Assembly: GCF_932526225.1 (NCBI RefSeq)
Contig: NC_064040.1
Location: forward strand, 15,681,994-15,745,993
Reading direction: 5' to 3'
Length of the DNA: 64,000 nucleotides
From: Nematostella vectensis
Lineage: Eukaryota; Cnidaria; Anthozoa; Actiniaria; Edwardsiidae
Positions within the stretch are counted from its first letter, which is position 1. Each line of letters starts with the position of its first letter. Of the stretch, positions 1 through 18,180 are shown piece after piece. Below the pieces are notes generated by a model. That model worked only from the letters and a program-made list of their open reading frames with translations. It was not told where the DNA came from and did no database searches. Position numbers and translations under genes: made by a program.

Positions 1-1
1 C

Positions 2-7307
<7,306 letters not shown>

Positions 7308-8960
7308 CTCGGCTGACCTCCGGGACAAGGTGTTCCTTCCAACTTTTGCTAATATCGCCAAGAACAATCTTTTTCACCTGATGCTGATTTGTTTATGGCA
7401 TAAAGATTATCATAGATAATGATTTTTGTCTGTAGTGTTACTTTTTGTAGTTCAACAATCAGGATTAAACAAGAGAATAAACAAATTCATAACTCGATAA
7501 ATAATAAAATGGATAAATAAATGAATTTATTGATGCTACCTAAGACATGGTTGTATTGCTCAGACGCATTAAATAAACCGTGGACCCCCCCCCCCCCCCC
7601 CCCCGCGATTATTGTTGGAATCAGTGACAGTTAAGGTATAGGATGTTTAAAACTACCTGAAGTAGAGCCAGAATTGAAGATGTTCATGCCCGTACCCCAC
7701 AACGGCTAAAGGTCCACTTTCTCGTACTATTATTTCTAGACAAAACTATAAAGCATTAGTTAGATCACACTAGTGTATGTAGCCAAATTCGACAATATAC
7801 GTCCGGTGGAGATACTGCAAAGGCATGGTCAGATTTTTATTAACGAACTCCCCCCTCCCCCGGAAATGTTAGGCCCACTTATTCGGATTTCGAACCCCCC
7901 CCCCCCCCCCCCCCCCCATATCAAACCCCTAAAATTCCCCACATACAGTGCCCTTCGTATGTATTGCCATATATGGGCATTTATGCCCGTATTTAGAAGA
8001 GCTAAAGTTCTCTCGATCCATAATCTCTAAAAAAACATGGTGAAAAATGCTGATTCCTGTCAATTTGAGACTTGCAACAATTTTTTTAAAGAAAAACTTG
8101 GTCGATTGGTCATATCTTTATCTAACTAATCTTTAAAAGCCCTTAGACCCAAGCCTCAAAGAGGTTGGCCGAGTGGGTAGGAAGGTCACCCAAATATTGA
8201 TATGCCCCCCCCCCCCTAGAAAATCCTTACGAGCCTGAATGTTTGCAATGGTAACACATTAGGAGTAGTTTCAGGGGCATCTAGGTGTTCAGGATGCTGC
8301 TCTTTCCATCTTATTTTTATTTTTATTTTAAAAAGATAAGATATAAAATGTCTAAACTTACGACAACCATATTCAATATAAGGGCACCTCCAAATGGATT
8401 CATCCCTGATTACATAATATATATGCCGTATATTAAAGGGGAGCAAACACGGTCCCTGGTGTAGAAAACCGGGGGTACTGAGATATCAAACGGGCGGGGA
8501 TCATCGTTGGAATTTTTTTAAAACAACCATTAAATATACTGAGATGGGTGTGGTCTGGTTATATTTTAACCCTAAAAGATACTAAAGTGGGCGTGGTTAG
8601 GAATGAATTTACTCCCTAAAAGATACCGTGGGTTGTGTGATTTTTTCGCTGGTTAGTGATATAAAAACACCGACACGTTTCATCGCTCTTGCATGAGCTA
8701 CAAGTTGGATGAGCAATGGCTATTATAGCACACTTAAAGATACCGAGGTAAAAAAAAAATCTGGGCATTCTAATTTTCACCCCTAAAAGATACCTAAGAT
8801 ACGACGATGATCCCCGTCCAATGGATGTAGGGAGTATCCCCTCCCCTCCTGGGGGGGGGGGGGGACAGAAAAGTCCAAATTTTAACTACCCATGCACCAA
8901 TTGACAGAATTTATTGCAGTCCAACGCGCTACCCCTACACCATCCCCCACCCACACACAC
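7308..8960. other. 3' UTR and intergenic DNA, no gene seen
   Basis: Short 3' UTR, then AT-rich DNA with long C runs near 7587, 7897 and 8206 and a G run near 8860. A string ggttggccgagtggg near 8166 matches a tRNA A box, but no B box follows, so no tRNA is called. Short phrases like cctaaaagatac recur at 8571, 8616 and 8781, probably a degraded repeat. No exon could be supported. Confidence 0.6.
7476..7481 (+). promoter_or_regulatory. poly(A) signal AATAAA
   Basis: AATAAA lies about 170 bases after the stop codon of the lectin/EGF gene, followed by T- and A-rich sequence. It is the first canonical signal downstream and probably ends that transcript. A second AATAAA-like string follows near 7500. 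Confidence 0.5.
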
Positions 8961-9725
8961 GCCAATGGGCATTTGCAAACAGTTTTGGTCAGTTTGTTTT
9001 TTTATTTTGAGATCCGCCAATGGGCATTTGCAAACAGTTTTGGTCAGTTTGTTTTTTTTTATTTTGAGATCCGCCAATGGGCATTTGCAAACAGTTTTGG
9101 TCAGTTTTCTTTTTTTTATTTTGAGATCCGTCAATGGGCATTTGCAAACAGTTTTGGTCAGTTTGTTTTTTTATTTTGAGATCCGCCAATGGGCATTTGC
9201 AAACAGTTTTGGTCAGTTTGTTTTTTTATTTTGAGATCCGCCAATGGGCATTTGCAAACAGTTTTGGTCAGTTTGTTTTTTTTATTTTGAGATCCGCCAA
9301 TGGGCATTTGCAAACAGTTTTGGTCAGTTTGTTTTTTTATTTTGAGATCCGCCAATGGGCATTTGCAAACAGTTTTGGTCAGTTTGTTTTTTTTATTTTG
9401 AGATCCGCCAATGGGCATTTGCAAACAGTTTTGGTCAGTTTGTTTTTTTATTTTGAGATCCGCCAATGGGCATTTGCAAACAGTTTTGGTCAGTTTGTTT
9501 TTTTATTTTGAGATCCGCCAATGGGCATTTGCAAACAGTTTTGGTCAGTTTGTTTTTTTTATTTTGAGATCCGCCAATGGGCATTTGCAAACAGTTTTGG
9601 TCAGTTTGGTTTTTTTTATTTTGAGATCCGCCAATGGGCATTTGCAAACAGTTTTGGTCAGTTTGTTTTTTTATTTTGAGATCCGCCAATGGGCATTTGC
9701 AAACAGTTTTGGTCAGTTTGCCCCC
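8961..9725. repeat. 55-57 bp minisatellite, 14 copies
   Basis: Fourteen copies of caatgggcatttgcaaacag followed by ttttggtcagtttg, a T run and attttgagatccgc. Unit length varies with the T run (55 to 58 bases). Copies are nearly identical, so the array is young or homogenised. It lies between the lectin gene and the PH gene. Frames are open on both strands only because T-run changes keep stops out. Confidence 0.97.
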
Positions 9726-11232
9726 TCTAGATGGCCGCACCATATTGCATGGGAGTTTAAGATGAGGTCGACCAAGTAGTTGTTGTGTCAACTTTTTCAT
9801 TTTAGTTTATAAGAATAGACAGTTTAGACATTAGCAAAGAGAAATTAGCAGCTTTTATAGCTACACTCAATATGAATTAATTGAACCTAGAGTTGCTAAA
9901 AGCCAAGAAAATTGACAATGTATTATTTATCCAAATGAGGGCCTATTACTAAGCTCTTTTTCAAGAGAATAAAGAAAGAGAGGATAGACAGAATATTATA
10001 AGGTTGATAGTTTTAGTATAAATGAATTGTTTAATAAACAGAAAAAGAGTTGAAATAAAAAAAACGAAGAGTATTCACAAGTTGCGCACGCTTTGGCGGT
10101 GTTAACAAGTACTATTTTGGATTTTATAAAACTCATCAAATAAAAAACAACATTACAGTGAAACCTGAATTTTATACGATACTGGATTTTTATTACGATA
10201 ACCTCGATTTTACTATGGCGTCCCTTTCTCCCGGCGAAAATACAGAGAAATGTATAAGAAATTACCTATTTAATAATATTGGATACAAACGATATTCTCG
10301 ATTTTACAAATCTGTAAAATCGTACGCGTAATTTTGACCTTCGATACAACGATATATTATTGATTTTGTCTATCAACAAAGAGGGGGGGGAGGTGGGGAG
10401 TGCGAAATCCTAAAAAAGAGGACCTATTTTTCCGGGGGGGGAGGGGTGGGAGGAGTGTGAAGAACAATTTAAGGGATTTTTTTTATGCCACTATAATTAT
10501 CGGATTGAGCTTAAAAAAGTCAGACTTATAGATTAATGTCATACCAGATTGATTTGATCTAGAATCATAAATCACGTCCATTGCGAACCGAGAGTTGACT
10601 TTTTCGGCGTTGTGGTGACTCCACAGTATATCCAGTGAGCTCCCTGTGGATGGGAGCCCACGCAACGGAATTTCTTCTCAGCGGTTTGCATTGTAATGGA
10701 ACCCTTTCCTTTGGTAAATCGTTGTACATGATTCACTCACAAAAATAGAAACTGAGCGAATGAATCAATGGCTGCTACTATAAGCTGAAAAAGGGCACTT
10801 TGGCCTCTAAATGGATCAGACAAAACCAACGGTAGGGTCTAAGTATTGAAAAGATCGGCGCGCCGATCAGCTTGCATGTCGTTTATCAGAACCTCATTTT
10901 ACTTTCTTTAAGTTAACTTACAATTTAATCTACATTTGACTGTTCTTTTTATAGATGTATATTTGAAATCAGTATGCTATATATTAAAAAATTGTTGCAT
11001 AGGATACATTTTTATGGAGTTTCTTTGTCGATCCCACTGATAATTACAGTAAAAGCTCTGGCTAAATTCTGGCGTGAGACTTGTCTTATAGATCGTTGAA
11101 AAACCTGATTCAGGGTAAAAGCTCACTATTCTGTAATTTTTTCACTATCAATACAACTGTAATATAATTTTTTTATCCACTTTATTTATATGGTTGCGCT
11201 AATGTCTGATTACATTTCCCATGCAATAACAG
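9726..11232. other. AT-rich intergenic DNA / possible 5' region of the PH gene
   Basis: No confident gene. Near 10155 the sequence tacagtgaaacctgaatttt followed by repeated gatattctcgattttac resembles the end of a pogo/Tigger-like element, but I could not find the matching end. G-rich runs occur near 10383 and 10433. A perfect 16-base palindrome, gatcggcgcgccgatc, sits at about 10853. The promoter and first exon of the PH gene probably lie here. Confidence 0.45.
10696..10713 (+). other. Possible first coding exon of the PH gene
   Basis: ATG GAA CCC TTT CCT TTG is followed directly by GTAAAT. It is phase 0, which fits the phase-0 start of the PH exon at 11233 and would give an N-terminus MEPFPL before KEGYLKKY. 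Eighteen bases is too little to be sure, and other ATGs exist upstream. Confidence 0.25.
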
Positions 11233-14161
11233 AAAGAAGGATATCTGAAAAAGTACAGGAATGTGTTCACTGGATGGGCCAAAAGGTTTTTCAAGCTGGA
11301 AAGAAGCTATCTGCATTACTTCGAATCCCCACATGTAAGTCTACATGAACAGCCAACTCCCTCCCAACTAACACTCTTATAAGCAAGAATGTGTTTACAG
11401 TTTACTTGTCTTAGCACCATAATTAATTGGTTCAGGCACATGCACAGGGACGTGCGCAGGGTGCATGCACCCCCCCCCCCCCCTTGGTCCCTAAAATCAG
11501 GTCATTTCTTATTAAGAAATCTTCAAATACTATGCTTTTTCCATATAATACCTATGACTGCGCACCCCCACTCGGCCAATCCTGGGTATGCGCCTGCATA
11601 ACCAACCAGCAATCAAACTTATAAAGACAAGCGTGATCATCAAGGGCTTTTTTTACATCTTTGCCCTTCTATCAGTATACATTAAACGTGATGTGTATGT
11701 ACATTAGTTCACCCGTTTTTTTTCTATTTGATATTAGCAAAGAACCGTGAAATGGGAAGTGAAACGAATTGAAATTGCAAAAAGGAAAGAATTTGCAAAG
11801 TGTTCACAATTTATTAAACAAGACACCGATCAATCTAACTAATGCCTCTTTAAGGCCCCCCAACCTGTTGGCAGTATAACAAGAGGTGATATTGCAGATG
11901 TGAAAGTTTCCTCACAATACCCAGGAAAAGAGAATGTTTTTGAGCTCTACACCAGATCAGGTCAAGTCTGGTACCTGCAAGCAAATTCTTATGATGACAT
12001 GGTGGACTGGATGCAAGCTTTGTTGCCTCAAAAGTACTTCCCAAGGTTTCAGAATCAGGTAAGTACTGTAGAAACCCTCTGACTTACATATAAACAATTA
12101 AAGCTATTTGAGAGTTCAATTAAAATACATATTCTAGCTGCCTATATTTTGATATAGAATTCCTGAAAAAATTGTCTTTTTCATTAGGCATGATGAAATC
12201 TTATCTCTTAAAAGAACAATAAAGAAATTAATTATGAATAAAAAATATTTCTTATATTGAGGAGTGATAAGAAAGCCTGAAGGGGTAGAATACAGCCAAG
12301 GGATACAAGATTATGAAAAATCTTAGATCCATGACTGACTCACTGCTAGTACTTAATTCAATCAGCACCTTACATTGTTTCCCATGTCCATATATCTTAA
12401 AGTTTCTTTAAAGTGTTCTCTTTATAAACAGGCATCACCTAGTCAAAGCCCACATGCTTCTCCATCACTAGCCAATCAGGAACAAGCAGCCCATTCTCAC
12501 CTCAACCAACAATGGCCGAGTCCCCAGGGGCCTGAGCACCACCCAGTGTGGCAAGGAGCACAGGGAACATATCTACCACCACAGCAAGGCACCCCTCCTA
12601 TGCAAGGCCCTTATGGGCCCCAAGTATTTGATCCAAGGATATTTGCTCCTGGTGGACCCTTGTATGATCCAAGAGTTCACGGTAAGGTCTTGATATATGC
12701 TATGGGCCACACCCCTATGTAGATCTGTGTCAGATTTAAAGCCACATTGTCACCAGTTTACTTCCGGTCGATTACGTAACAATCTCTGATGATTTTTAAT
12801 GGAAACTGTGAAAATAGATCAAAATTTTAAAAGCAGTGTTTTTTTTTAAGTTTATTCGAGGATTTGACTGATAATTTAGAGGGGATGGCCCATTTTGTAG
12901 CGTGGATTCTGATATATTCTTTTGTCTTTTGACGATTGAGGTTTCTGACAAACCTCCGGAAGTAAACTGGTGACAATGCGGCTTAAAGTGTCAACTTTTT
13001 TGTCAAATTTCAACTCTAATATTTTCTTTGTTATCCCTAATTCTAATGTGGTTTGATATCAGAATACTACTAGTGCCCTCCTTGTTAATTAAGGTAATTC
13101 CCTTGAAATACTTCTACAACCCAGATTTTTTTAAAACTTGGCATAAACAATATTGAAGTTAAGGGCTTTCAAAAAATGTAATAAAAAAATAGGGGTACCG
13201 ACCTCGTTTTCACAACAGAGGGGCGTAAAGTTGACGCGTTTTTACTGATTGTGCGAGGAAAAATCCCAACTTTTAGTTTTCAAAAAGAGTGCCTATAGTC
13301 TTTAGAAAATTAAGTTCTGTTTGTCGAGCTACCAAAATCCGATCTCCCAAACAATAACCCGTAGTAGCTAACGTTCAAAACAAATCACATTTAAGAGATC
13401 GCACTAAAAGACATTGTTAAAAACTTGGCATAAACAATATTGAAGTTAAGGGCTTTCAAAAAATGTAATAAAAAAATAGGGGTACCGACCTCGTTTTCAC
13501 AACAGAGGGGCGTAAAGTTGACGCGTTTTTACTGATTGTGCGAGGAAAAATCCCAACTTTTAGTTTTCAAAAAGAGTGCCTATAGTCTTTAGAAAATTAA
13601 GTTCTGTTTGTCGAGCTACCAAAATCCGATCTCCCAAACAATAACCCGTAGTAGCTAACGTTCAAAACAAATCACATTTAAGAGATCGCACTAAAAGACA
13701 TTGTTTTCGCCATTATTTATACGGTAAGAAGCGCCATTTTGAAGTATTTTATGGCTTTTAAGAGAAAATAAACAAACTTCTACAACCCAACTTTTTTTCT
13801 TATTTCAGTATATCATTTTTCCGTATATATTTAACTATTTGAGCAAATAAAAAATGGGGGTAACCGACTTCGTTTTTCTGTCAAAGCTATTTTGAGTAAA
13901 AAAATGCATGCCTTTTGCTTTGTTTTCTTGTACAACTGTGGCGCGCGCGCACACTTAATGCCGGAAAATTCGAACAAACAACGCGCGTCACTATGCGCAG
14001 AAGTGGTGTGCAGTGCAATTCAAGGGAATTACCTTAAAGTAAATTATGGTCTAAAAATTGTCTGAATACTATTTTTTTCAGGTGGGTTACCATATTCCCC
14101 TCCACCACCCTACAGTGAAGCTGGCCAAGCCGAGCCTCTTCCAAGTAAAACTAATGAATAG
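11233..14161 (+). CDS. PH-domain protein with proline-rich tail ending in a PPPPY motif
   Basis: Exons 11233-11334, 11855-12058, 12432-12681 and 14082-14161 join in phase (0, 0, 1) to 211 aa and stop at TAG. aa 1-100 form a pleckstrin-homology domain: KEGYLKKY opening strand, WAKRFFKLERSYLHYFESP, PVGSIT, FELYTRSGQVWYLQA, and the C-terminal helix DDMVDWMQALL with its invariant Trp. aa 103-211 are rich in Pro, Gln, Gly and His, with PPPPYSEA near the end, a WW-domain-binding PPxY. Such proteins typically bind phosphoinositides and act as membrane-recruited adaptors; the ligand is not known here. The start is missing from this model (candidate exon at 10696). The last intron carries two TTAA-flanked elements. 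Confidence 0.85.
11448..11597. mobile_element. Short poly(C) element in PH intron 1
   Basis: It starts acgtgcgcagggtgcatg and ends cctgggtatgcgcctgc, with 14 C in a row at 11469-11482. The interior (gtcatttcttattaagaaatcttc, tgcgcacccccactcgg) resembles the insert at 52253-52400 and 61130-61270, which also has a C run followed by gtgggtcatttct. It is one of several poly(G/C) elements in the window. Confidence 0.45.
12740..12982. mobile_element. About 243-bp MITE with 28-bp inverted ends, TTAA flanks
   Basis: The left end cattgtcaccagtttacttc and the right end gaagtaaactggtgacaatg are exact inverses and extend to about 28 bases with one or two mismatches. TTAA sits at 12736-12739 on the left and 12983-12986 on the right. 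This fits a non-autonomous piggyBac-type insertion. A diverged relative is at 54042-54280. Confidence 0.75.
13093..14033. mobile_element. 941-bp non-autonomous element, 15-bp inverted ends, TTAA duplication
   Basis: It begins ggtaattcccttgaa and ends ttcaagggaattacc, perfect inverses. TTAA is present immediately outside both ends (13089-13092, 14034-14037). No transposase frame is present. It is classified as piggyBac-like from the TTAA target only. It ends 48 bases before the last PH exon and so contributes the sequence just upstream of that branch-point region. Confidence 0.8.
13132..13705. repeat. Perfect 287-bp tandem duplication inside the TTAA element
   Basis: 13132-13418 and 13419-13705 read as the same sequence (aaaacttggcataaacaata at 13133 and 13420; ctaaaagacattgtt closing both). 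I saw no differences by eye. It is either a very recent duplication or an assembly artefact. Confidence 0.9.
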
Positions 14162-14819
14162 GTAGACTTTTTTACAATATGTTAAGTAAAATAGTAACAG
14201 CATTATAAATGCTCTAAAAACACCAGGGGCATTTATATTATTTTAGATTTATATTACCGGAATTCCTTAGAGCTGGTAGGGTGGGGAGGGGGAAGGGCAA
14301 GCTTAGCTTAGGGCTGAATTTATTAAACAGGGTGTGTTTATTAGATCATTTACCTCTCTTCTAACAAAAGACTTTCTTTAGGGATGTTATAAATTCGCCT
14401 TATTTCGAATGCATGTGCTCAAAGCTTAGTCCTCTCTTAGCTAAAAAGGAATGCATTTTCAGAGACTCTTTTTTCTGTCTTTTTGTATAAATAACCCAAG
14501 GATCACAAGGAAGGGGGGGGGGGGGGGGGGTAAAAAACCCTGCTTGGCAGTCTTAAACTTATGGCCTTGCAACTTGAGGTGAGTGGGTAGAATGTCATAT
14601 TTACCTGCTTGGGCTAATGAATGCTACAGTGCATTCAAGGCACCTAAGAAAGGAACAGATAACGGTACATTGTAATGTTATATGCCGGGTAAAATAAATG
14701 TTCCTTTCGATTCCATATAACCTGTGCTTTGGCTTTAGGATGTTATCGTTTGCATACCTATTGGTAGGTAATATTGATTTGTTTTCTAATAAATATAAAA
14801 AATAAATCGAGTAGCAAAT
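14162..14819. other. 3' UTR of the PH gene and intergenic DNA
   Basis: Contains the PH 3' UTR, a G run near 14512-14530, and AT-rich sequence. No further exon is supported. An AATAAA occurs near 14784, but the first usable poly(A) signal was not determined. Confidence 0.5.
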
Positions 14820-15095
14820 TCCTCTTATTGCCGCTAGATACTGAATTACGACAGCGCAAATTCAGACGTGGTCGAGTTGTAGGCATGGGCAGCCGGCATA
14901 CAACTCATGTCTGACCACGGATCACAGCGAAGATTGAAGTTCTTGGTTTTGTAGAGGGAGGAAGGACCCGGTGAAAACCCTCGGAGCAAAGGCGAGCACA
15001 ACTAACTCAGCTCACTTCGAAACCGGGAATCGAACCCAGAACCCAGTGGTGAAAGGCACAGGCACTACAAAGCGACCCTAGGCTACCCTTCTGCT
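14820..15095 (-). mobile_element. tRNA-derived SINE
   Basis: Read on the minus strand it opens with tagcctaggg (Pol III A box type) and, about 45 bases on, gggttcgattcccgg (B box, complement of 15023-15037), the classic internal promoter of a tRNA head. A unique body of about 200 bases follows (ggtgaaaacc, ctacaaaacc, gtggtcagacatgag on minus). The tail at the 14820 side is A/T-rich. It is not a tRNA gene: there is no acceptor pairing and the body is far too long. Confidence 0.7.
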
Positions 15096-16430
15096 GTGTT
15101 TATAAAGCTGTTCAAAGTCATGCATCATGTTCCAGACCTGGGACTCTCTTCTCGACATTTTGGTTCGCGTGAAAGAGGGTCCAGTGTTTATTGCATGAAA
15201 ATAATGAAAAAGAGTCCCAGATCTGGACTATGCACCACTTCGTCGCTGTGCGCGCCAGGTTTTGTGCTGCGCTCGATGCTAAGCGCGCTGAAATCCACGA
15301 CTGTTTCCTCCATCGTGGCAAACATAAACGAACAAGGGCAAAAGTGCTTGAAGTGCGAGTATGTACGCGATTGCGTGACATCAAAAGTCAAAGATGGATT
15401 GCGACTTTCGGGTACGTTTCGGCAATCAAGCGCGTAGAAACTGTTTTTAACAGGACTGTTTTCAGGGCCGTAGCTGGGGGGGGGGGGGGGGGGTGGGGCA
15501 CTGGGGGCATTGTGGCTCCCCTATTTAAAAAAATATATATAAGGAAATGACCAGTAAGGGCTTGGCTGTTTCCCAAATATTTTCTTAATGTTTTTCAGGG
15601 GCTCAGCTGAGCTCAACTGCACGCGCAGTCTCAGACAAAAAATATTTCTCTCTTTGGGACTTGAATTTCGTTGCTCTCATCTTCAATATCACCTACGACT
15701 TTGAATTCTAGCTTGCAACTTTTTTTTTGTAGACAAACAAAACCGACGGGTGGTGGATAAAAAAAGCATTCATGCTAACTGCAAATTGCGCGTGCAGCCT
15801 CGTGCACTCGCGCGCGCGATCAGCATATCCGTAGTTCCTCTGACCAAAAGCTTAATTCCAATTTTAAAAGAAATTTAGAACATATGAAATTTAGATATTA
15901 GCGAGCAAAGTTGGCTTAATTTCCGATCAAAGCATGACTTCTCCCTAAAAACGAGGAGAATTCTTACTTTGAACATTTGAAAATTGCACTTAAAGCCTCA
16001 TATCTCGAAGACAAATCTAGGTGAATCGAGATGAGAGAGGAAAATCGCCTAAACTGTTATGAATCACGGCTAAAACGGGACCAGATCAATCTATGACAAC
16101 AGCTTCAAGAAATTGGTTTTATTACAGATGTATTTGGTAAACAAATTAAAGATAATATTAGATACACGAACATTTCGTCTGGTTTGCCCGTGCCTCTTGT
16201 TATATTTCTATTTCTTGTTCAAAAACCCTAGCGATCACAGTACTGTGTAGTCTAGGCAAGAGGCTTAGTGATCGTGACAAGCCCGAGCCTTCTGAAGCTA
16301 ACTTCGTGTTTAGGCATTGTCTAAAAGCGGAGCTCCAAACGACCAAATCCTTGCTTATTTTCACTTAATAATTTTAAAAATATTAAATATTACTATTATT
16401 TATGTTTTTGACCACGACAACGATTTCACA
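15096..16430. other. Repeat-rich intergenic DNA
   Basis: Contains a poly(G) family element starting cagggccgtagctggggg at about 15464, a repeat at 16022-16200 (aatcgcctaaactgttatga ... ctggtttgcccgtg) that recurs inverted at 30129-30300, and GC-rich sequence near 15800. Several ORFs of 60-120 codons at 15096-15576 overlap on both strands and show no domain; they are not called as genes. Confidence 0.5.
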
Positions 16431-17547
16431 GATCACGCGACCAACTTGTTATACCCCCTTCCCCCCACATCTACATGACACATAACAAGTTTAGTTGTCA
16501 TACGATGTTTCGGCGATGATGTCATGTGGATGACGTCACGTGACCATCTTACTGCACCCCACTTGAAACATAAATCACACCTACCGAGTTTTTGTTGTCT
16601 CACGATGTTTCTAAAAAAATACAAAAAAATTTTTATTTGATAACTTCAGCCTATTTTTGCTTCTAGTGACGTCATTGATGACGTCACAATCACTTGACTA
16701 TATTGGTGTACCCCCTTGACACCTTCATGACACATACCAAGATTGGTTTCAATACGATGTTTTGTTCATGAGATATGGATATATTTTTCTTAATGAAATC
16801 GGAATTAGCCCGAGTATAACAGGCGATTTTATTTTTTAAAAGTCGGAGAGGAAAAATAAAACTACGCCTGACACAAATACTAGACTCGACGCCTGCCGCC
16901 CCTTTTCAGGCCGCTGACAAAATACATCGGCTGTCAATATGACTCGCGTGGCACAATTAAATGCCCAAATTATAAATAGTATTTATTTAAAGCAAAATCA
17001 CAGTGGTGTTATATGCAAGGGTAATAATTTAGTAATCACGAACCACGGTGAGGTAACTTTATGTAAAATGATTTAAATGCTTTAAAAAAACTGAGAGGAA
17101 AACGCAAAGATAGTTCACGGCGCAAGAGATTTACAGTTTACCAATTTGACTGCAGATCCACACATCACCAAATTACAACAGGATATTCACATCACCAATT
17201 TACTAAACAGTAAACTCTACATAGAAAAACAGAAAAACCTCTGCTTGAACACAAATTTAATTATTTGATAAGCTCCACTCGATGGATACTTAAATAAATA
17301 CTCCCTATACACATGTATATATAGCTTACGCTAGTAATGGGATGGACGATACGCTTCCCGGTATATATTTCATAGGGAACGATAATAAGTTTGCTTTAAG
17401 TGAGATCATCGATGACATCACACAACACGTGACCATATTGTTGCATCCCCCTTGACACCTACATGACACCTACCGAGTTTGGTTGCCATACAATGTTTCC
17501 TTCGTGAAATATAGATATTTTTTATTTTGATAACGTCAGCATATTTT
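16430..17547. repeat. Left part of the TGACGTCA-palindrome array, with an inserted dispersed repeat
   Basis: Diverged units of about 150 bases: tgacgtcat-y-gatgacgtca, cacgtgac, a ttgacacctacatgacacct block, gtttggttgycatacgatg, then gagatatggat and an AT stretch. Units start near 16520, 16665 and 17402. A separate element at about 16806-17075 (ttttttaaaagtcggagagg, tatatgcaagggtaataa) interrupts the array and recurs at 55317-55615. Confidence 0.75.
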
Positions 17548-17734
17548 AATAATAATAATAATATAATAATAATAATATCGGCATTTATATAGCGCCTCAT
17601 CAATAATTGCCCTAGGCACTTTACAATTATATATCAATTAAATAAACATTACACAATTAAAAATTAAAAATCACCCTGAAAATACATTGTGTTTAATAGG
17701 AAATGTTACATTTATAAAAATCGATATTATAATT

Positions 17735-18085
17735 AAAATATAATACACAAAAACTGGAAATCGACTCTGCCAAATTTTCGTCTTTAATAAGACTTCTTCA
17801 GGGCAGACTGAAGAAGGTGAAACGTTACAAGCTTATTTACATCAGAATAGTGGCGCGAGACGCAAAAACATTACAAATGACAAAAACGCGCATTTTCTAG
17901 AATAGCGCGCGCTATGGATAAAAAGAATTTACACATCTCTACGTGGGTTCCTACTACAAAAAAAGTCATCACTATTAAGACCCCGCGGGTAGATAGACCT
18001 AACCGTTTCGCCGAAACATCGTTTAAATTCTTTTTATCCATAGCGCACGCTATTCTAGAAAATGCGCGTTTTTGTCAGTTATATA
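17735..18085. mobile_element. Nested element with about 55-bp inverted arms
   Basis: The arm at 17876-17930 (gacaaaaacgcgcattttct, agaatagcgcgcgctatgg) is the inverse of 18025-18082 (ccatagcgcacgctattcta, gaaaatgcgcgtttttgtc), with about 95 bases between. Upstream at 17800 lies cagactgaagaaggtgaaac, a phrase of the type found in Penelope-like terminal repeats. It sits in the LINE 3' region. Confidence 0.6.
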
Positions 18086-18180
18086 TATATGTGTGTATGT
18101 AATGTATAATTAACGGTGATATTAAAAAAAATGAATTTTAAACTAATTATAAATTAAATGCTTCTTTAAAAAGGTGAGTC

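Noticed and set aside
8160-8200. tRNA A-box match ggttggccgagtggg
   Set aside because: No B box or acceptor-stem pairing within 100 bases; perhaps a fragment of a SINE head.
8892-9800. Several 80-125 codon frames on both strands
   Set aside because: All lie in the 55-57 bp minisatellite and repeat the same peptide; T-run length changes shift frame between copies.
10140-10380. Complete pogo/Tigger transposon
   Set aside because: Only one end-like phrase (cagtgaaacct) is seen; no second inverted end or transposase, so only mentioned in the region note.
14990-15095. tRNA gene on minus
   Set aside because: A and B boxes are present but the sequence cannot form the cloverleaf and continues into a long non-tRNA body; called as a SINE.
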